Shown here in pieces: positions 44,989 to 57,414 of a stretch of DNA of 64,000 nucleotides. Under the pieces are notes generated by a model. That model did no database searches, was not told where the DNA came from, and was given only the letters and a program-made list of their open reading frames with translations. Numbering within the stretch: the first letter of the stretch is position 1; each line of letters starts with the position of its first letter. This DNA is from Helianthus annuus. Lineage: Eukaryota; Streptophyta; Magnoliopsida; Asterales; Asteraceae. The stretch spans positions 118,313,426-118,377,425 of the forward strand of contig NC_035448.2 in the NCBI RefSeq assembly GCF_002127325.2, given 5' to 3'. The position numbers and the translations under genes are program-made.

Positions 44989-45526
44989 TGTAACAACTCT
45001 CACTAAAATTGATACTTAGTATGTTAATTATCTATTAAGGAAACCCTAATTGAGAAACCCAAGTAATTCTGCATAAACCCTAAAATTTTCATAACAATCA
45101 GAATCAGGATCAGGGCCCCTAAAACTCGGGGGGGGGGGTGTAAAACCCTAGTTACGATTATCTAAATAACTTGTTGTCAGTTTTGAATTTTACGATTTCG
45201 TCAACTCAGCAGGCCTACACACACACGTAGCTACCCTATGGAAATAGGTGACCCCTCGCGCTACGCGAAGCCCAAGGGGGTACCCTTCGCGTCACGCGAG
45301 GGGGGTCAAATTTTGTGTATAAATAGTAGACATTGGGACTTGATTTCTGGTACTAAAACGACGAAGCGTAGAAACAATTCACAACACACACCAATCTCGA
45401 AACGCTGCCGCAAAACAGGGTAATAACTCGATCGCTATTACGATTCAACTTCTGATCGCTTGAAACTATCCAACGTATGTTTAAGTGCTGCTCAAATTGA
45501 GTTTATACTTTGTCATTCGTCGTGAT
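44989..45526 (+). mobile_element. 3' LTR of Tekay copy 2, first part
   Basis: Matches 37366 onward, with a G-run expansion at about 45128-45139 and a 25-bp deletion near 45366. Broken at the gtgat target site 45522-45526. Confidence 0.95.
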
Positions 45527-45965
45527 TGTCACACCCCGAAATTATCAGAGCTGGCGTGACTGGACCGGTATCTTCATTGCACAGCGGAAGCAAATAAGCT
45601 AAGTCTTTCTAGAAACTGAACGCCCACTAAGTGTGTATGATAAAAATCCCTGGTATGTAGCAAATAAGGGAATTGAGATCACCAATGGTTTGCAAGGCCA
45701 TTGATATGTGTGAAGTGCAAGTTGGAAGACTCAAACCTAGCGGATTTATGCGTTGGGCACAAAGTCACCCCGAGGTCCGTTATGCTGGGCCTGGGGCTGG
45801 GCTCGCTACACCCAAGTAGATCTACCGCTCCTGTCCCTCGGTCCTACCCTGAGGATTAATGGCCTCAAGTTTCCGCCTACCCACTCACATGATCTAAGTA
45901 GTAAACCTCCTTACGCTAACCATACCATGTACAAAGTATTCGTAATTACTGTAACATATATTCCA

Positions 45966-46100
45966 ACCCAGCCACCCTGGCTGAACCTCCCCAGCCACCC
46001 TGACTGGGCCTCCCCAGCCACCCTGGCTGAACCTCCCCAGCCACCCTGGCTGGACCTCCCCAGCCACCCTGGCTGAACCTCCCCAGCCACCCTGACCGAC
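45966..46100 (+). repeat. 23-bp tandem repeat cagccaccctggctgaacct in LARD LTR
   Basis: About six units with small changes. The same array is in the right LTR at 52360-52495. Confidence 0.95.
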
Positions 46101-47364
46101 TCCCTAGTTACGAAAAATCATTCACATTTCGAAAATACGCATTTGTTTTGTAAAAACCGTTATGTTTAGTATAAACCTTTCGTAAATCATTTGAGTTCCT
46201 CGAAATCCATTCGTGATATGATTTAGAAATACGAGTTTTGCGTTTGTTCAAAACTTTGTATGTTTCTGAAAATCGTGCATGTCTTTCCACCCCGAAAACA
46301 TTTATAAAAAAAATGTAAAACAGTAAAAAGTGGGGGTTATGAACTCGCCTGAATATTCCTTGTGCAAATTACGACTTCGTGATGTCGTTTCCAAGACTAG
46401 ACTTGCTAGCGTGCATCCTACAATATTCCTAACATGGAATATCTTAATAAGTTTCTAAATAAACGCAGTAACTAAACTACGTGTCACTGAGCTCTACCGA
46501 GTCGTTAGCCGAACGATTCGACGGTAAGTTGTTGACTTAAAAGAAACGAAGAAGTCGTATTTGTTAAGTTTCGTATAATGTCGGTAATAGTTTACTAAGC
46601 CTTGAAAGTACTTAGTTTTCGAGAATTTCAAATATATAAATATTTATACAAAAATATCCATATATTGACGAAATAATGTTAGTCGCTCCGAGAAGTCGTA
46701 CGCGTACAAAAAGAATATCTGTATGAAAATATCATATAACCAACTCGTATTATACATCGCGTTTCGTATGAACTTTGTCAAAATATACGTATGTGTCGTT
46801 TAGGCGTATAAAATAAATATGAAAAGTTATATTTATTTTATAAAAGAAGTCATATGGTTTGCTATCTGAAATAAATATACCGACTATATTTATTTTTATA
46901 AAAGAGTTGTCGAAATATCCAGGTTTAAAATAAACATAAATACAATATTTATTTTTGTAAATTACTTTCTGAATCGTCGTTTTCGAAAATTGCGAAGTGT
47001 TGTCGAAAGTAATTATATGCTTTTGCTAGTTTTCATAAAAGTCGCCTGATATCACTAGTCGTCGTTTCTCAATAAAATATGTTTTGTTTTATAAATATAC
47101 GCCATTTATTTTACGGATTTTCTCGAAAAACGGGCAGAGTTTCCTCTGTTTTTTGACGCCCCCGACAACACAAGTTGTCGTTATGTTTATCAAAATTCAA
47201 CCAAGTTCAAACAATATATATGTAACTGTCAAAATATATTAAACGTATACTATAGTTAACTGGTTCGAGCTCGTTTCACGTGAGTAATAAAGTTATAGAA
47301 ATAACAAAATAGTCGCGCCGTAAATCTTTACCGAATCTTCGTGTCAAATGTCGAACCGATGATT

Positions 47365-47650
47365 GAGTTGACCGAGTCAACTTTACCGTAATTGACTGAG
47401 TTGACTCGGTTTGACCAAGCGCGAACCCGAACCATTCTGTTGACTGCTTAGCCCCGAACCCGCTGACCGAACCGAAACCACGTCTAACCGGGTTGACTGA
47501 GTCGACTCGCTGAGTTGACCCGGTTGACCGAGTTGACTGCCTTTGACCAGTTGAACCGTACCGCTCCGGTGTTGACCGCGTTTGACCCGTACCCAAAACT
47601 GAGCCGAACCGACTGACCAGTTGACTGGTTTGACTGTGTTGACCCGAGTG
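47365..47650 (+). repeat. Dense TTGAC(C/T) cluster in LARD LTR
   Basis: At least 15 ttgacc/ttgact words in about 285 bp, mixed with gagtcaac. The word matches the W-box core bound by WRKY factors. Repeated in the right LTR at 53765-54050. It lies downstream of the presumed TSS on the minus strand. Confidence 0.85.
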
Positions 47651-48324
47651 GACTCGGACTTGAAATCGGACTGGCAACCAACCTGAGCACAATCACCACC
47701 ACAACCGTTCCACTGTTGGCATCACCATAATTGCTACTGTTACAACTCGAACACGAGTATTTTCCGTTAGGCGAGCCGAGCACCCAAAACAAACATAAAT
47801 GAAGAGCAGAAAAAATGAATAATCGAGCAGGAGACTCACCGGAGATGTCGCCGGAAAATAAAAAGTTTTGAAAATGAGCAGAAATGCTCCTAGTAGGCCG
47901 ATCTACGCATGCTCGAAGTTAAAAATCTAAACTGAGCTTGCCGGAATCTTGACCGGATATTCACCGGAGTGGCGCGTGAGCTTAAACGGTTAAGAATCGG
48001 TGGAAACGGACACCGCCATCGCACTCGGAAGGTTTCGTTTAGTGGGGGTAGGGGTGTTTGGTCGGAAAAAAAGACACCGGAACCTCGCCGGAGCACCGCC
48101 GCCTACGGTGGCTCCGCTGCCGCACCGCCGCGGCCACCGGCCGTCGCCACCGAGATGTCACCAGCTCCGCCGCTTGCCGGCCGGGGTCCGGTTCTTGGTC
48201 TGCCGAGAGAGGGAGAGAGAACGTGAAGGGTGTTTGGTTTTGTTTAGGTGAGATCGAGAGAGGGAGCAAGACAGACCAAAAGTCTGTGTTTGTGTGTGTG
48301 TTGGTTGAACTAAGGGGGGTAGGG

Positions 48325-48331
48325 TTTTATA
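48325..48331 (-). promoter_or_regulatory. TATA box of LARD LTR (left copy)
   Basis: TATAAAA on the minus strand (GTCTATAAAACCC). The right LTR has the same box at 54726-54732. A GC-rich leader-like segment (48060-48210) follows it in the direction of transcription. Confidence 0.65.
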
Positions 48332-49031
48332 GACATTCAAGTGGGTATTGACTAACATGGCTTTCTCTTGTTCTTCGTATAAAGATCTAAAGAGATCCTT
48401 TAAAGATTTTATAAATATTTTGTAGAGATTTCTAAATCTTGTAGGATTTAGTATAGATTTTGGCAAGATTTGTAGGGATTTGGCAAATCTTTTGTACAGA
48501 TCTTATAAGATCTAATGTATTATGCAGGTTTAGGCTTGCGGTTTTGGGCTTGGGCCTAGCGCCCACAAGCCCATCTTATGTGTAAGTGGCCCGTAATTCC
48601 TACGGGACCCGTTGTCAAATCCTGAACTCTGTTTTAACGTCAAAAACAAAAACACGGTCGGTAGTCGTTGTTAGCACGCCCGTTCATCGATCACGGTAAT
48701 AATCGCGAAAAATTACATCATTGCCGTTTTTAATCCGTTTTTCGATCCGGTTTCAACTGTAGTCACTAAAATTTAATTACGAAGCTAAAATATATCATAA
48801 AAATTTAATATTTGTCGGCGTTGTCAGTGTTCTGTTCGTTTTCAATCGGTTGCTGTTTAACGTTTCACAGGTTTCTCTGTAAATCTCCGTTCGCGTACTG
48901 TAAAGTCGGATAGACGTTCCTAGGCACTCCAAAGGCCTAATTAAGTTAATTCGTGTTGTAAACACTATTTATTATCGCGTTAATTATCTGTTAATCACGT
49001 AATTAAGAGACGTAAATCACCGGTTGTCACA

Positions 49032-49041
49032 TTCTCCCCTT
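49032..49041 (-). promoter_or_regulatory. Polypurine tract of the LARD-like element
   Basis: On the minus strand AAGGGGAGAA directly before TGTGACAACC. Upstream is the CTCGAGGACGAAATTT-like motif shared with Tekay copy 2. Confidence 0.85.
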
Positions 49042-51472
49042 GTTACAGAAATTTCGTCCTCGAAATTTAGACTAGGTTATCTCTTCAAAAGTGTGTTTCA
49101 AAAGTTGATGTCAAGGGAAACAAGATGTATAGATACAGTCACTAATGTGACTAAGTTAACAGGATCCAACAATGAACAGGAACTTCGACCAATCGAATTC
49201 CATATGAACGTTTATAACATGTAAACGAGTTCTAGAAGCGATAACATCCACTGGATGAACTTAAAATCAACAATCTCAAATATAATAGTTTGCATGAAAC
49301 GCTCGATCGTGATCAGCACAAGCTGCAAGTTATACCGACGCCTCAAGGTGTCGTAATGAATGAAATAATTCAATAATACCGGTGATCGAACAAGTATCAC
49401 CTGTGTTTTGCATGAAACGATCGATCATGATTAGCCCAAGCTACAAGTTTGTACCAACACCACAAGGTGTCGTAGTGATTTAAACAATCCAATAATAGCG
49501 GTGATCAAACAAATTCACTGTGTTTGAAGTCAAATGAATGCGCAGTAAAGGGAATCTGAAAGTTTGTTTCAAATGACATCATAGAATTTTCAATTGAAAA
49601 TGAAACATCAAAGAAATAATGTTCTCGATCGAAGGTGAAGAAGCAATGAATATCGCAAAACATTCGATCGATGTTGAAAGGATCGTTAGGAGGTACACCG
49701 GAATATGAAATGAATTTGTGTACCCTTGTCTTATCACACGATTGTGTTAAGACTGTTTTAGTTATAATAAATCAAAGTGGATTTAAAGCAATCAATAAGT
49801 AAACATTTAAATCCGTGCATGAGATGTCTAAACGAGTTTAGCGCAAGCTTCAAATAAGTGAAAGATACCACCACAAGGTGTCGAAATCAATAAACAATTT
49901 AGTGGAGTCGAATGTCAAACAAGTTTACTTCGACTCGGAACTAATAAAACATTTGTTAAAACAAATTTTGAATATGATGCCCTCAATGCATCATATGATG
50001 CTCTGAAGTGAATATGTGTAATGGACAAGTTCAAACAATTGAACTTGGTTTTAGCGCAATCTGACAAAAATATATATGTTCCAAAAAGGAAACTTCGGCA
50101 TGGTGACGACGAAAACCATGTGTGTAACTTGAAGAGAAAAGAAGTTTTCAAGAAAATGTGTTGACTTGATAACAAAGGAGCCAACATTTACAATAACGCG
50201 GGTCATTCGAATCACAAATCGATAATTAGATTAAGCGAAACAATATTTGAACTTTAATGAAACGCTTATTCGAAACGAAACCACATGCGTAACAAACGAT
50301 GCATGTGTAACATATAAATTTTCCAAGAAATGAAGCAATTAGTGTTCGCTATACTGAAAGAAATGATCTTGTCACAATGACCATTAAGAGGAGTAGAGAT
50401 ACGAAAATCTACTCAGTAAGTGTGAAAGTCGAAATTTCAACAAAAGAAATTTGAGGACTTTACCTGGGGTTTCGTGTGACGACCAATTGTTAGGTGACAT
50501 TACCATGGAATGTCGAACATATTGTATTCGTCGTTAACCGAAATAGGGGGATGTGGAGACATACGTCTTTCCCTTGGAGTGATTCGTGTCGTTGCAGGAT
50601 CGCGTGAAAAGTTGCTATTTCCTGGCCGTTAGTTCTCCTGCTGACAGGAATCTAGCGTCGTCGTTGAATTGCGCCATCGCGTCTTTTCAAAGGCCTCGCC
50701 TCGATAGTCGTATGTGACGTACTTCAACCTCTGTTGATGTAAGCTTAAGTTTCACGTATACATGTGCACTAGCGTCGTGTGCCACGTAGAAGGTGATGTA
50801 CCCCGACATCCGTTGACGTAAAAATTGAGTTCCATGTATTTTCATGCGCTAGCGTTTCGTTATGCGTAGGCTGCCTGCTCGGGAAGTTAAAATATCATAG
50901 ACAATATGGATAATAGTGTGTACCCGAGTTAATATTCGCGGTTCCTACGTGATGACCATGCACAAATAATCGATCATATAATCAAATAAGCATGTTAGTC
51001 ACCAATAAGCAATCAAGTAATTCCCCTAGTCCCACTAGTCTATCCTCCCAGCCTCTCAGACTGAATCTCCTAGTCCCACTAGACTATCCTCCCAGCCTCT
51101 CAGACTGAATCTCCTAGTCCCACTAGACTATCCTCCCAGCCTCTCAGACTGAATCTCCTAGTCCCACTAGACTATCCTCCCAGCCTCTCAGACTGAATTC
51201 CCTTTTCCGAAGGTCTTAAATGCATGTTTCCTAAACTCTCAGAGTGTTGTGTACTGTATGTAATCGTTTTATGCACCGGGTATGAAACACCATAATAGCG
51301 TATGTTTGAAAACAATATTTTGACTGCTTGTTTTTCGGCAATGGTTGGAGACCATATTCGAGTACTAGGCGTTCTGTATGTGTTCAATGTCACAATGATC
51401 TAAGTCCCCAGGGGGAAAGGTGAGGTTAGAGCCTAGGTATCACAACAGAAACCTAATTCGCTGTAACCTATA
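49042..51472 (-). other. Noncoding interior of the LARD-like element
   Basis: No gag, protease or pol similarity on either strand. Repeated motifs include aacgctcgatcgtgatcagc and aacgatcgatcatgattagc with ccacaaggtgtcg (49290-49470, 49850-49885). A 44-bp tandem repeat lies near the PBS end. Confidence 0.75.
51017..51198 (+). repeat. 44-bp tandem repeat in LARD interior
   Basis: About four units combining cctcccagcctctcagactg with tcctagtcccactagactat. Confidence 0.95.
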
Positions 51473-51484
51473 GCTCTGATACCA
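51473..51484 (-). promoter_or_regulatory. Primer binding site of the LARD-like element, initiator tRNA-Met
   Basis: TGGTATCAGAGC on the minus strand, three bases from the LTR at 51488. Confidence 0.95.
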
Positions 51485-51487
51485 ATC

Positions 51488-54400
51488 TGTCACACCCCGA
51501 AATTATCAGAGCTGGCGTGACTGGACCGGTATCTTCATTGCACAGCGGAAGCAAATAAGCTCTGTCTTTCTAGAAACTGAACGCCCACTAAGTACTCGAG
51601 TCTCCAATGGTCCTCCTATTCCAACCGTGCCTTGACTTTGAAAAGCAACCTGAGAAAGAAACATGCGAAAAAGTCAACATAAAGTTGAGCGAGTCCATAG
51701 TTTGTTTGTAAATGATTTGAAATAAATCTTTTGAGTTGTGAAAGATTTGAAATAAACCTTTTGAGTTGAGAAAGATTTGAAATAAATCTTTGGAATAACC
51801 GCTTTTCGAAATGGTATTGAGAAAACGAATTTAAAAATCATTTTCTTGTCTAGTATATGAGGACTTTGTATTTGTAACGATCTATGATCGTAAAACCATG
51901 TATTTGTAAAGTATGTATAACCGTCAATGCCCACCCTGACTTTGAGTCTATGCCCGTATAAACCAATACTTTGAATTTGTATAAAACATGGTTTTTATTT
52001 TGTATAAATCAAGCATTTTGTAAGCGTGTATGATAAAAATCCCTGGTATGTAGCAAATAAGGGAATTGAGATCACCAATGGTTTGCAAGGCCATTGATAT
52101 GTGTGAAGTGCAAGTTGGAAGACTCAAACCTAGCGGATTTATGCGTTGGGCACAAAGTCACCCCGAGGTCCGTTATGCTGGGCCTGGGGCTGGGCTCGCT
52201 ACACCCAAGTAGATCTACCGCTCCTGTCCCTCGGTCCTACCCTGAGGATTAATGGCCTCAAGTTTCCGCATACCCACTCACATGATCTAAGTAGTAAACC
52301 TCCTTACGCTAACCATACCATGTATAAAGTATTCGTAATTACTGTAACATATATTCCACCCCAGCTACCCTGGCTGAACCTCCCCAGCCACCCTGACTGG
52401 GCCTCCCCAGCCACCCTGGCTGAACCTCCCCAGCCACCCTGGCTGGACCTCCCCAGCCACCCTGGCTGAACCTCCCCAGCCACCCTGACTGACTCCCTAG
52501 TTACGAAAAATCATTCACATTTCGAAAATACGCATTTGTTTTGTAAAAACCGTTATGTTTAGTATAAACCTTTCGTAAATCATTTGAGTTCCTCGAAATC
52601 CATTCGTGATATGATTTAGAAATACGAGTTTTGCGTTTGTTCAAAACTTTGTATGTTTCTGAAAATCGTGCATGTCTTTCCACCCCGAAAACATTTATAA
52701 AAAAATGTAAAACACTAAAAAGTGGGGGTTATGAACACGCCTGAATATTCCTTGTGCAAAGCTAGCTAATTACGACTTCGTGATGTCGTTTCCAAGACTA
52801 GACTTGCTAGCGTGCATCCTACAATATTCCTAACATGGAATATCTTAATAAGTTTCTAAATAAACGCAGTAACTAAACTACGTGTCACTGAGTTCTACCG
52901 AGTCGTTAGCCGAACGATTCGACGGTAAGTTGTTGACTTAAAAGAAACGAAGAAGTCGTATTTGTTAAGTTTCGTATAATGTCGGTAATAGTTTACTAAG
53001 CCTTGAAAGTACTTAGTTTTCGAGAATTTCAAATATATAAATATTTATACAAAAATATCCATATATTGACGAAATAATGTTAGTCGCTCCGAGAAGTCGT
53101 ACGCATACAAAAAGAATATCTGTATGAAAATATCATATAACCAACTCGTATTATACATCGCGTTTCGTATGATCTTTGTCAAAATATACGTATGTGCCGT
53201 TTAGGCGTATAAAATAAATATGAAAAGTTATATTTATTTTATAAAAGAAGTCATATGGTTTGCTATCTAAAATAAATATACCGACTATATTTATTTTTAT
53301 AAAAGAGTTGTCGAAATATCCAGGTTTAAAATTAACATAAATACTATATTTATTTTTGTAAATTACTTTCTGAATCGTCGTTTTCGAAAATTGCGAAGTG
53401 TTGTCGAAAGTAATTATATGCTTTTGCTAGTTTTCATAAAAGTCGCCTGATATCACTAGTCGTCGTTTCTCAATAAAACATGTTTTGTTTTATAAATATA
53501 CGCCCTTTATTTTACGGATTTTCTCGAAAAACGGGCAGAGTTTCCTCTATTTTTGGACGCCCCCGACAACACAAGTTGTCGTTATGTTTATCAAAATTCA
53601 ACCAAGTTCAAACAATATATATGTAACTGTCAAAATATATTAAACGTATACTATAGTTAACTGGTTCGAGCTCGTTTCACGTGAGTAATAAAGTTATAGA
53701 AATAACAAAATAGTCGCGCCGTAAATCTTTACCGAGTCTTCGTGTCAAATGTCGAACCGATGATTGAGTTGACCGAGTCAACTTGACCGTGATTGACCGA
53801 CTTGACTCGATTTGACCAAGCGCGAACCCGAACCATTCTGTTGACTGCTTGGCCCCGAACCCGCTGACCGAACCGAAACCACGTCTAACCGGGTTGACTG
53901 AGTCGACTCGCTGAGTTGACCCGGTTGACCGAGTTGACTGCCTTTGACCAGCTGACCCGTACCGCTCCGGTGTTGACCGCGTTTGACCCGTACCCAAAAC
54001 TGACCCGAACCGACTGACCAGTTGACTGGTTTGACTGTGTTGACCCGAGTGGACTCGGACTTGAAATCGGACCGGCAACCAACCTGAGCACAATCACCAC
54101 CACAACCGTTCCACTGTTGGCATCACCATCATTGCTACTGTTACAACTCGAACACGAGTATTTTCCGTTAGGCGAGCCGAGCACCCAAAACAAACATAAA
54201 CGAAGAACATAAAAAATGAATAATCGAGCTGGAGACTCACCGGAGATGTCGCCGGAAAATAAAAAGTTTTGAAAATGAGCAGAAATGCTCCTAGTAGGCC
54301 GATTTACGCATGCTCGAAGTTAAAAATCCAAACTGAGCTTGCCGGAATCTTGACCGGATATTCACCGGAGTGGCGCGTAAGCTTAAATGGTTAAGAATCG

Positions 54401-55432
54401 GTGGAAACGGACACCGCCATCGCACTCGGAAGGTTTCGTTTAGTGGGGGTAGGAGTGTTTGGTCGGAAAAAAAGACACCAGAACCTCGCCGGAGCACCGC
54501 CGCCTACGGCGGCTCCGCCGCCGCACCGCCGCGGCCACCAGCAGTCGCCGCCGAGATGTCACCGGCTCCGCCGCTTGCCGGCCGGAGTCCGGTTCTTGGT
54601 CTGCCGAGAGAGGGAGAGAGAACATGAAGGATGTTTGGTTTTGTTTAGGTGAGATCGAGAGAGGGAGCAAGACAGACCAAAAGTCTGTGTTTGTGTGTGT
54701 GTTGGTTGAACTAAGGGGGGTAGGGTTTTATAGACATTCAAGTGGGTATTGACTAACATAGCTTTCTCTTGTTCTTCGTATAAAGATCTAAAGAGATCCT
54801 TTAAAGATTTTATAAATATTTTGTAGAGATTTCTAAATCTTGTAGGATTTAGTATAGATTTTGGCAAGATTTGTAGGGATTTGGCAAATCTTTTGTACAG
54901 ATCTTATAAGATCTAATGTATTATGCAGGTTTAGGCTTGCGGTTTTGGGCTTGGGCCTAGCGCCCACAAGCCCATCTTATGTGTAAGTGGCCCGTAATTC
55001 CTACGGGACCCGTTGTCAAATCCTGAACTCTGTTTTAACGTCAAAAACAAAAACACGGTCGGTAGTCGTTGTTAGCACGCCCGTTCATCGATCACGGTAA
55101 TAATCGCGAAAAATTACATCGTTGCCGTTTTTAATCCGTTTTTCGATCCGGTTTCAACTGTAGTCACTAAAATTTAATTACGAAGCTAAAATATATCATA
55201 AAAATTTAATATTTATCGGCGTTGTCAGTGTTCTGTTCGTTTTCAATCGGTTGCCGTTTAACGTTTCACAGGTTTCTCTGTAAACCTCCGTTCGCGTACT
55301 GTAAAGTCGGATAGACATTCCTAGGCACTCCAAAGGCCTAATTAAGTTAATTCGCGCTGTAAACACTATTTATTATCGCGTTAATTATCTGTTAATCACG
55401 TAATTAAGAGACGTAAATCACCGGTTGTCACA
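51488..55432 (-). mobile_element. LARD-like LTR, right copy (5' LTR on the minus strand), 3945 bp
   Basis: Complete LTR. It includes the segment missing from the left copy, with three short gatttgaaataaa repeats at 51714-51795. Confidence 0.95.
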
Positions 55433-55437
55433 GTGAT

Positions 55438-56313
55438 TTTGACTTGAATGTTTGAGTGTTGTCCAAATTCGGGCTATACTCTGTCATTCGTTGTGAATCC
55501 GCTGGATGTTTAAGTATCGCACTTTGTCATTCGTTGTGAGGGTTTAATCTCGTGAATTGTCGTAACTGATGTATTAGTTACTAACCCAGTTTGTGTGCAT
55601 TGTTATTTAAATAGGTTAAACAAGGCTAAATCAGTAGGCTTATACACTGCTCGTTAAATCTGCAATGTGAGTCATTCTCTTTTTATCAACTGTTTTACAA
55701 AACTCCAAGTTATTTTCAAAGTTATAATTACAGGGATTAAGTCTTTGTAATCACCAAATTACGGCCGGTATGTGGGGTTTTGTATACATTACTTGATAAT
55801 CTTCACCATTGGACAACGAGTTAGCCAAGAGGTGATATGACCATAGTCACAGACACCATTGGACGAATGGGCCAATGGGTCGAGTGATAAATAATGTGGG
55901 TAGTTGGTTGATATCAGAAACATTGTAATCGCTCTTAATACTGTAAATTATAACAAATGTGTCGTTTTCAGTAAACTGAATGATTCACTCAGTATTTCCC
56001 CGCTGACAAAATCTTTTTCAAATATGTTTCAGGTGATCTGTTGTAAGCAAAGAAAAGTGTCGTGAAGCACTACAAGCTTAGAGAAGTGGCTCAATATAAA
56101 TAAATAAAGAAACATGTTTTGTAAAAATAAAGATTTCCCAGTGAAATCATGTTAATGTAAATTACGGGGTTTTATCCCTAACTTATGTAACGGGCATTTT
56201 TTATATTAAAAGATCCTGTATTAAATACTTCCGCTGTCGCCTAAATTAAATACCACGGGATTTCCTGCCTCGCGGCTCTAGACCGGATCAAACCGGGGCC
56301 GAGGGCCGTGACA
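55438..56313 (+). mobile_element. 3' LTR of Tekay copy 2, second part
   Basis: Resumes after the duplicated gtgat and matches 37918-38798, with about 15 substitutions and one 1-bp gap by eye. Ends ccgtgaca, followed by the ttgca target duplication. Confidence 0.95.
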
Positions 56314-56410
56314 TTGCATCTCAGAGATTGTTTCAACAGAGGTTGTTTCTATTCGCCAATCTTCATTCAGAACCATGCCTCTATTCGCATCCCATTTAAT
56401 CCTATCTCGC
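56314..56410 (-). pseudogene. LINE fragment, upstream part
   Basis: Minus-strand reading gives DRIKWDANRGMVLNEDWRIE, then TISEMQ, which joins the frame at 37365. The LINE is truncated at about 56410, where Helitron A repeats resume. Confidence 0.8.
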
Positions 56411-56850
56411 ACCACACAGTTCCTCTATTACACGGGTTGAATAAATGTAATATTGTTTACCAAATAATAAAATAATACATCTTTCAAAAACCTCATTTAT
56501 TACACAGTTTGAATATATGTAGTTTTATATACCAAATAATAAAAAAGTTACATCTTTAAAAATATGTGTATTAGACGGGTTGAATAAATTTAATTTTCTA
56601 TACTAAATAATAAAAAATATATATCCTTAAAAACCCTGTGTATTGTATGAATTGAATAAATTTAATTTTGTATATCAAATAATAAAAAGTTATATATCTT
56701 AAAACACCTCATGTATTACACGGGTCGAATAAATGTAATTTTGTATAATAAATAATAAAAAAAGGTATATCTTTAAAAAACTACGTGTATTACACGGGTT
56801 TAATAAATCTAATTTTATATACCAATAATAAAACAATCATATCTTTCAAT
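56411..56850 (-). repeat. Helitron A tandem repeat, right part
   Basis: About six imperfect units with attacacgggttgaataaat and ataataaaaa.ttatatcttta, continuing the array at 36440-36652. Confidence 0.92.
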
Positions 56851-57098
56851 ATACTAATGGATAATACTCGATACGCGATGGATATGGTGATTGTGAAGAT
56901 GGTTCTTGAAAAGAAGATATGTTATTCAAGAAGCAAATCAACATCTATTTGAGTGATAAAATGTTGGTACCAATTCCGACAAATTGATTTATAAATTATG
57001 TAATAAAATTGATATAATAATTTTTTTAGTAATGAAAATAAAAATATTTCATATATTAATACAAAGTTTGGTTTTCGTGATAAATAATTTGTTTTAGA
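56851..57098. other. Helitron A interior, nothing recognised
   Basis: AT-rich DNA. A 72-aa minus-strand ORF spanning its end is not convincing. Confidence 0.5.
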
Positions 57099-57414
57099 GT
57101 TAATTGCTCGGATGGTCCCTGTGGTTTCACGTTTTTTCACGTTTAGTCCCCACGTTTTGAAAATAGCATGTATGCTCCCTATGGTTTGTCATTTTGTTAC
57201 TCGGATAGTCCCCCAACATTTACTCTGGGGACTATCCGAGTAACAAAATGACAAACCATAGGGAGCATACCTGCTATTTTCAAACTAACTGACATCTACT
57301 CAGGGACTATCCGAGTAACAAAATGACAAACCATAGGGAGCATACCTACTATTTTCAAAAGGTAGGGACTAAACGTGAAAAAACTTGAAACCACAGGGAC
57401 CATCCGAGCAATTA
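57099..57414. mobile_element. Foldback MITE with ggtccctgtggttt ends
   Basis: Arms of about 110 bp or more: aattgctcggatggtccctg at left and its complement at the right. A second copy of the inner arm (gactatccgagtaacaaaat) is tandemly duplicated. No clear target duplication. Confidence 0.85.

Larger units (their letters stand above)
45527..49031 (-). mobile_element. LARD-like LTR, left copy (3' LTR on the minus strand), with internal deletion
   Basis: Aligns with 51488-55432 but lacks about 425 bp present at about 51600-52026. The junction is cgcccactaagt to gtgtatgataa. Confidence 0.95.
45527..55432 (-). mobile_element. Large non-autonomous LTR retrotransposon (LARD-like), 9.9 kb, minus strand
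   Basis: Very long LTRs (3505 and 3945 bp) flank only 2456 bp of internal DNA without a recognised gene. On the minus strand the LTR starts TGTGACAACCGG and ends GGTGTGACA. An iMet PBS and a polypurine tract define the orientation. Target duplication gtgat is at 45522-45526 and 55433-55437. LTR identity is high, which fits insertion after Tekay copy 2. Lacking gag and pol, it depends on a gypsy partner. The PBS and the ctcgaggacgaaattt element next to the PPT point to a Tekay-like helper (inference). Confidence 0.93.
37366..56313 (+). mobile_element. Tekay-type Ty3/gypsy element copy 2, full length, with a nested LTR element
   Basis: LTRs at 37366-38798 and 44989-56313. The second is split by the insertion at 45527-55432 and resumes after the gtgat duplication at 55438. 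The 5-bp target duplication is ttgca (37361-37365 and 56314-56318). PBS, ORF a, ORF b, gag-protease and pol lie between, followed by a polypurine tract. Pol order is RT-RNase H-integrase with a C-terminal chromodomain-like segment, as in the Tekay/Del clade. LTR divergence by eye is a little under 2%, plus a 25-bp deletion in the 3' LTR. Confidence 0.96.

Noticed and set aside
45753..46076. 107-aa ORF with PPWLNLPSHP repeats
   Set aside because: Product of the 23-bp tandem repeat; it is inside the LTR and antisense to the element.
47276..48466. Several overlapping ORFs of 68-138 aa rich in Arg, Ser, Pro in the LARD LTR
   Set aside because: They occur on both strands over GC-rich and TTGACC-repeat DNA, are mirrored in the other LTR (53677-54867), and match no domain.
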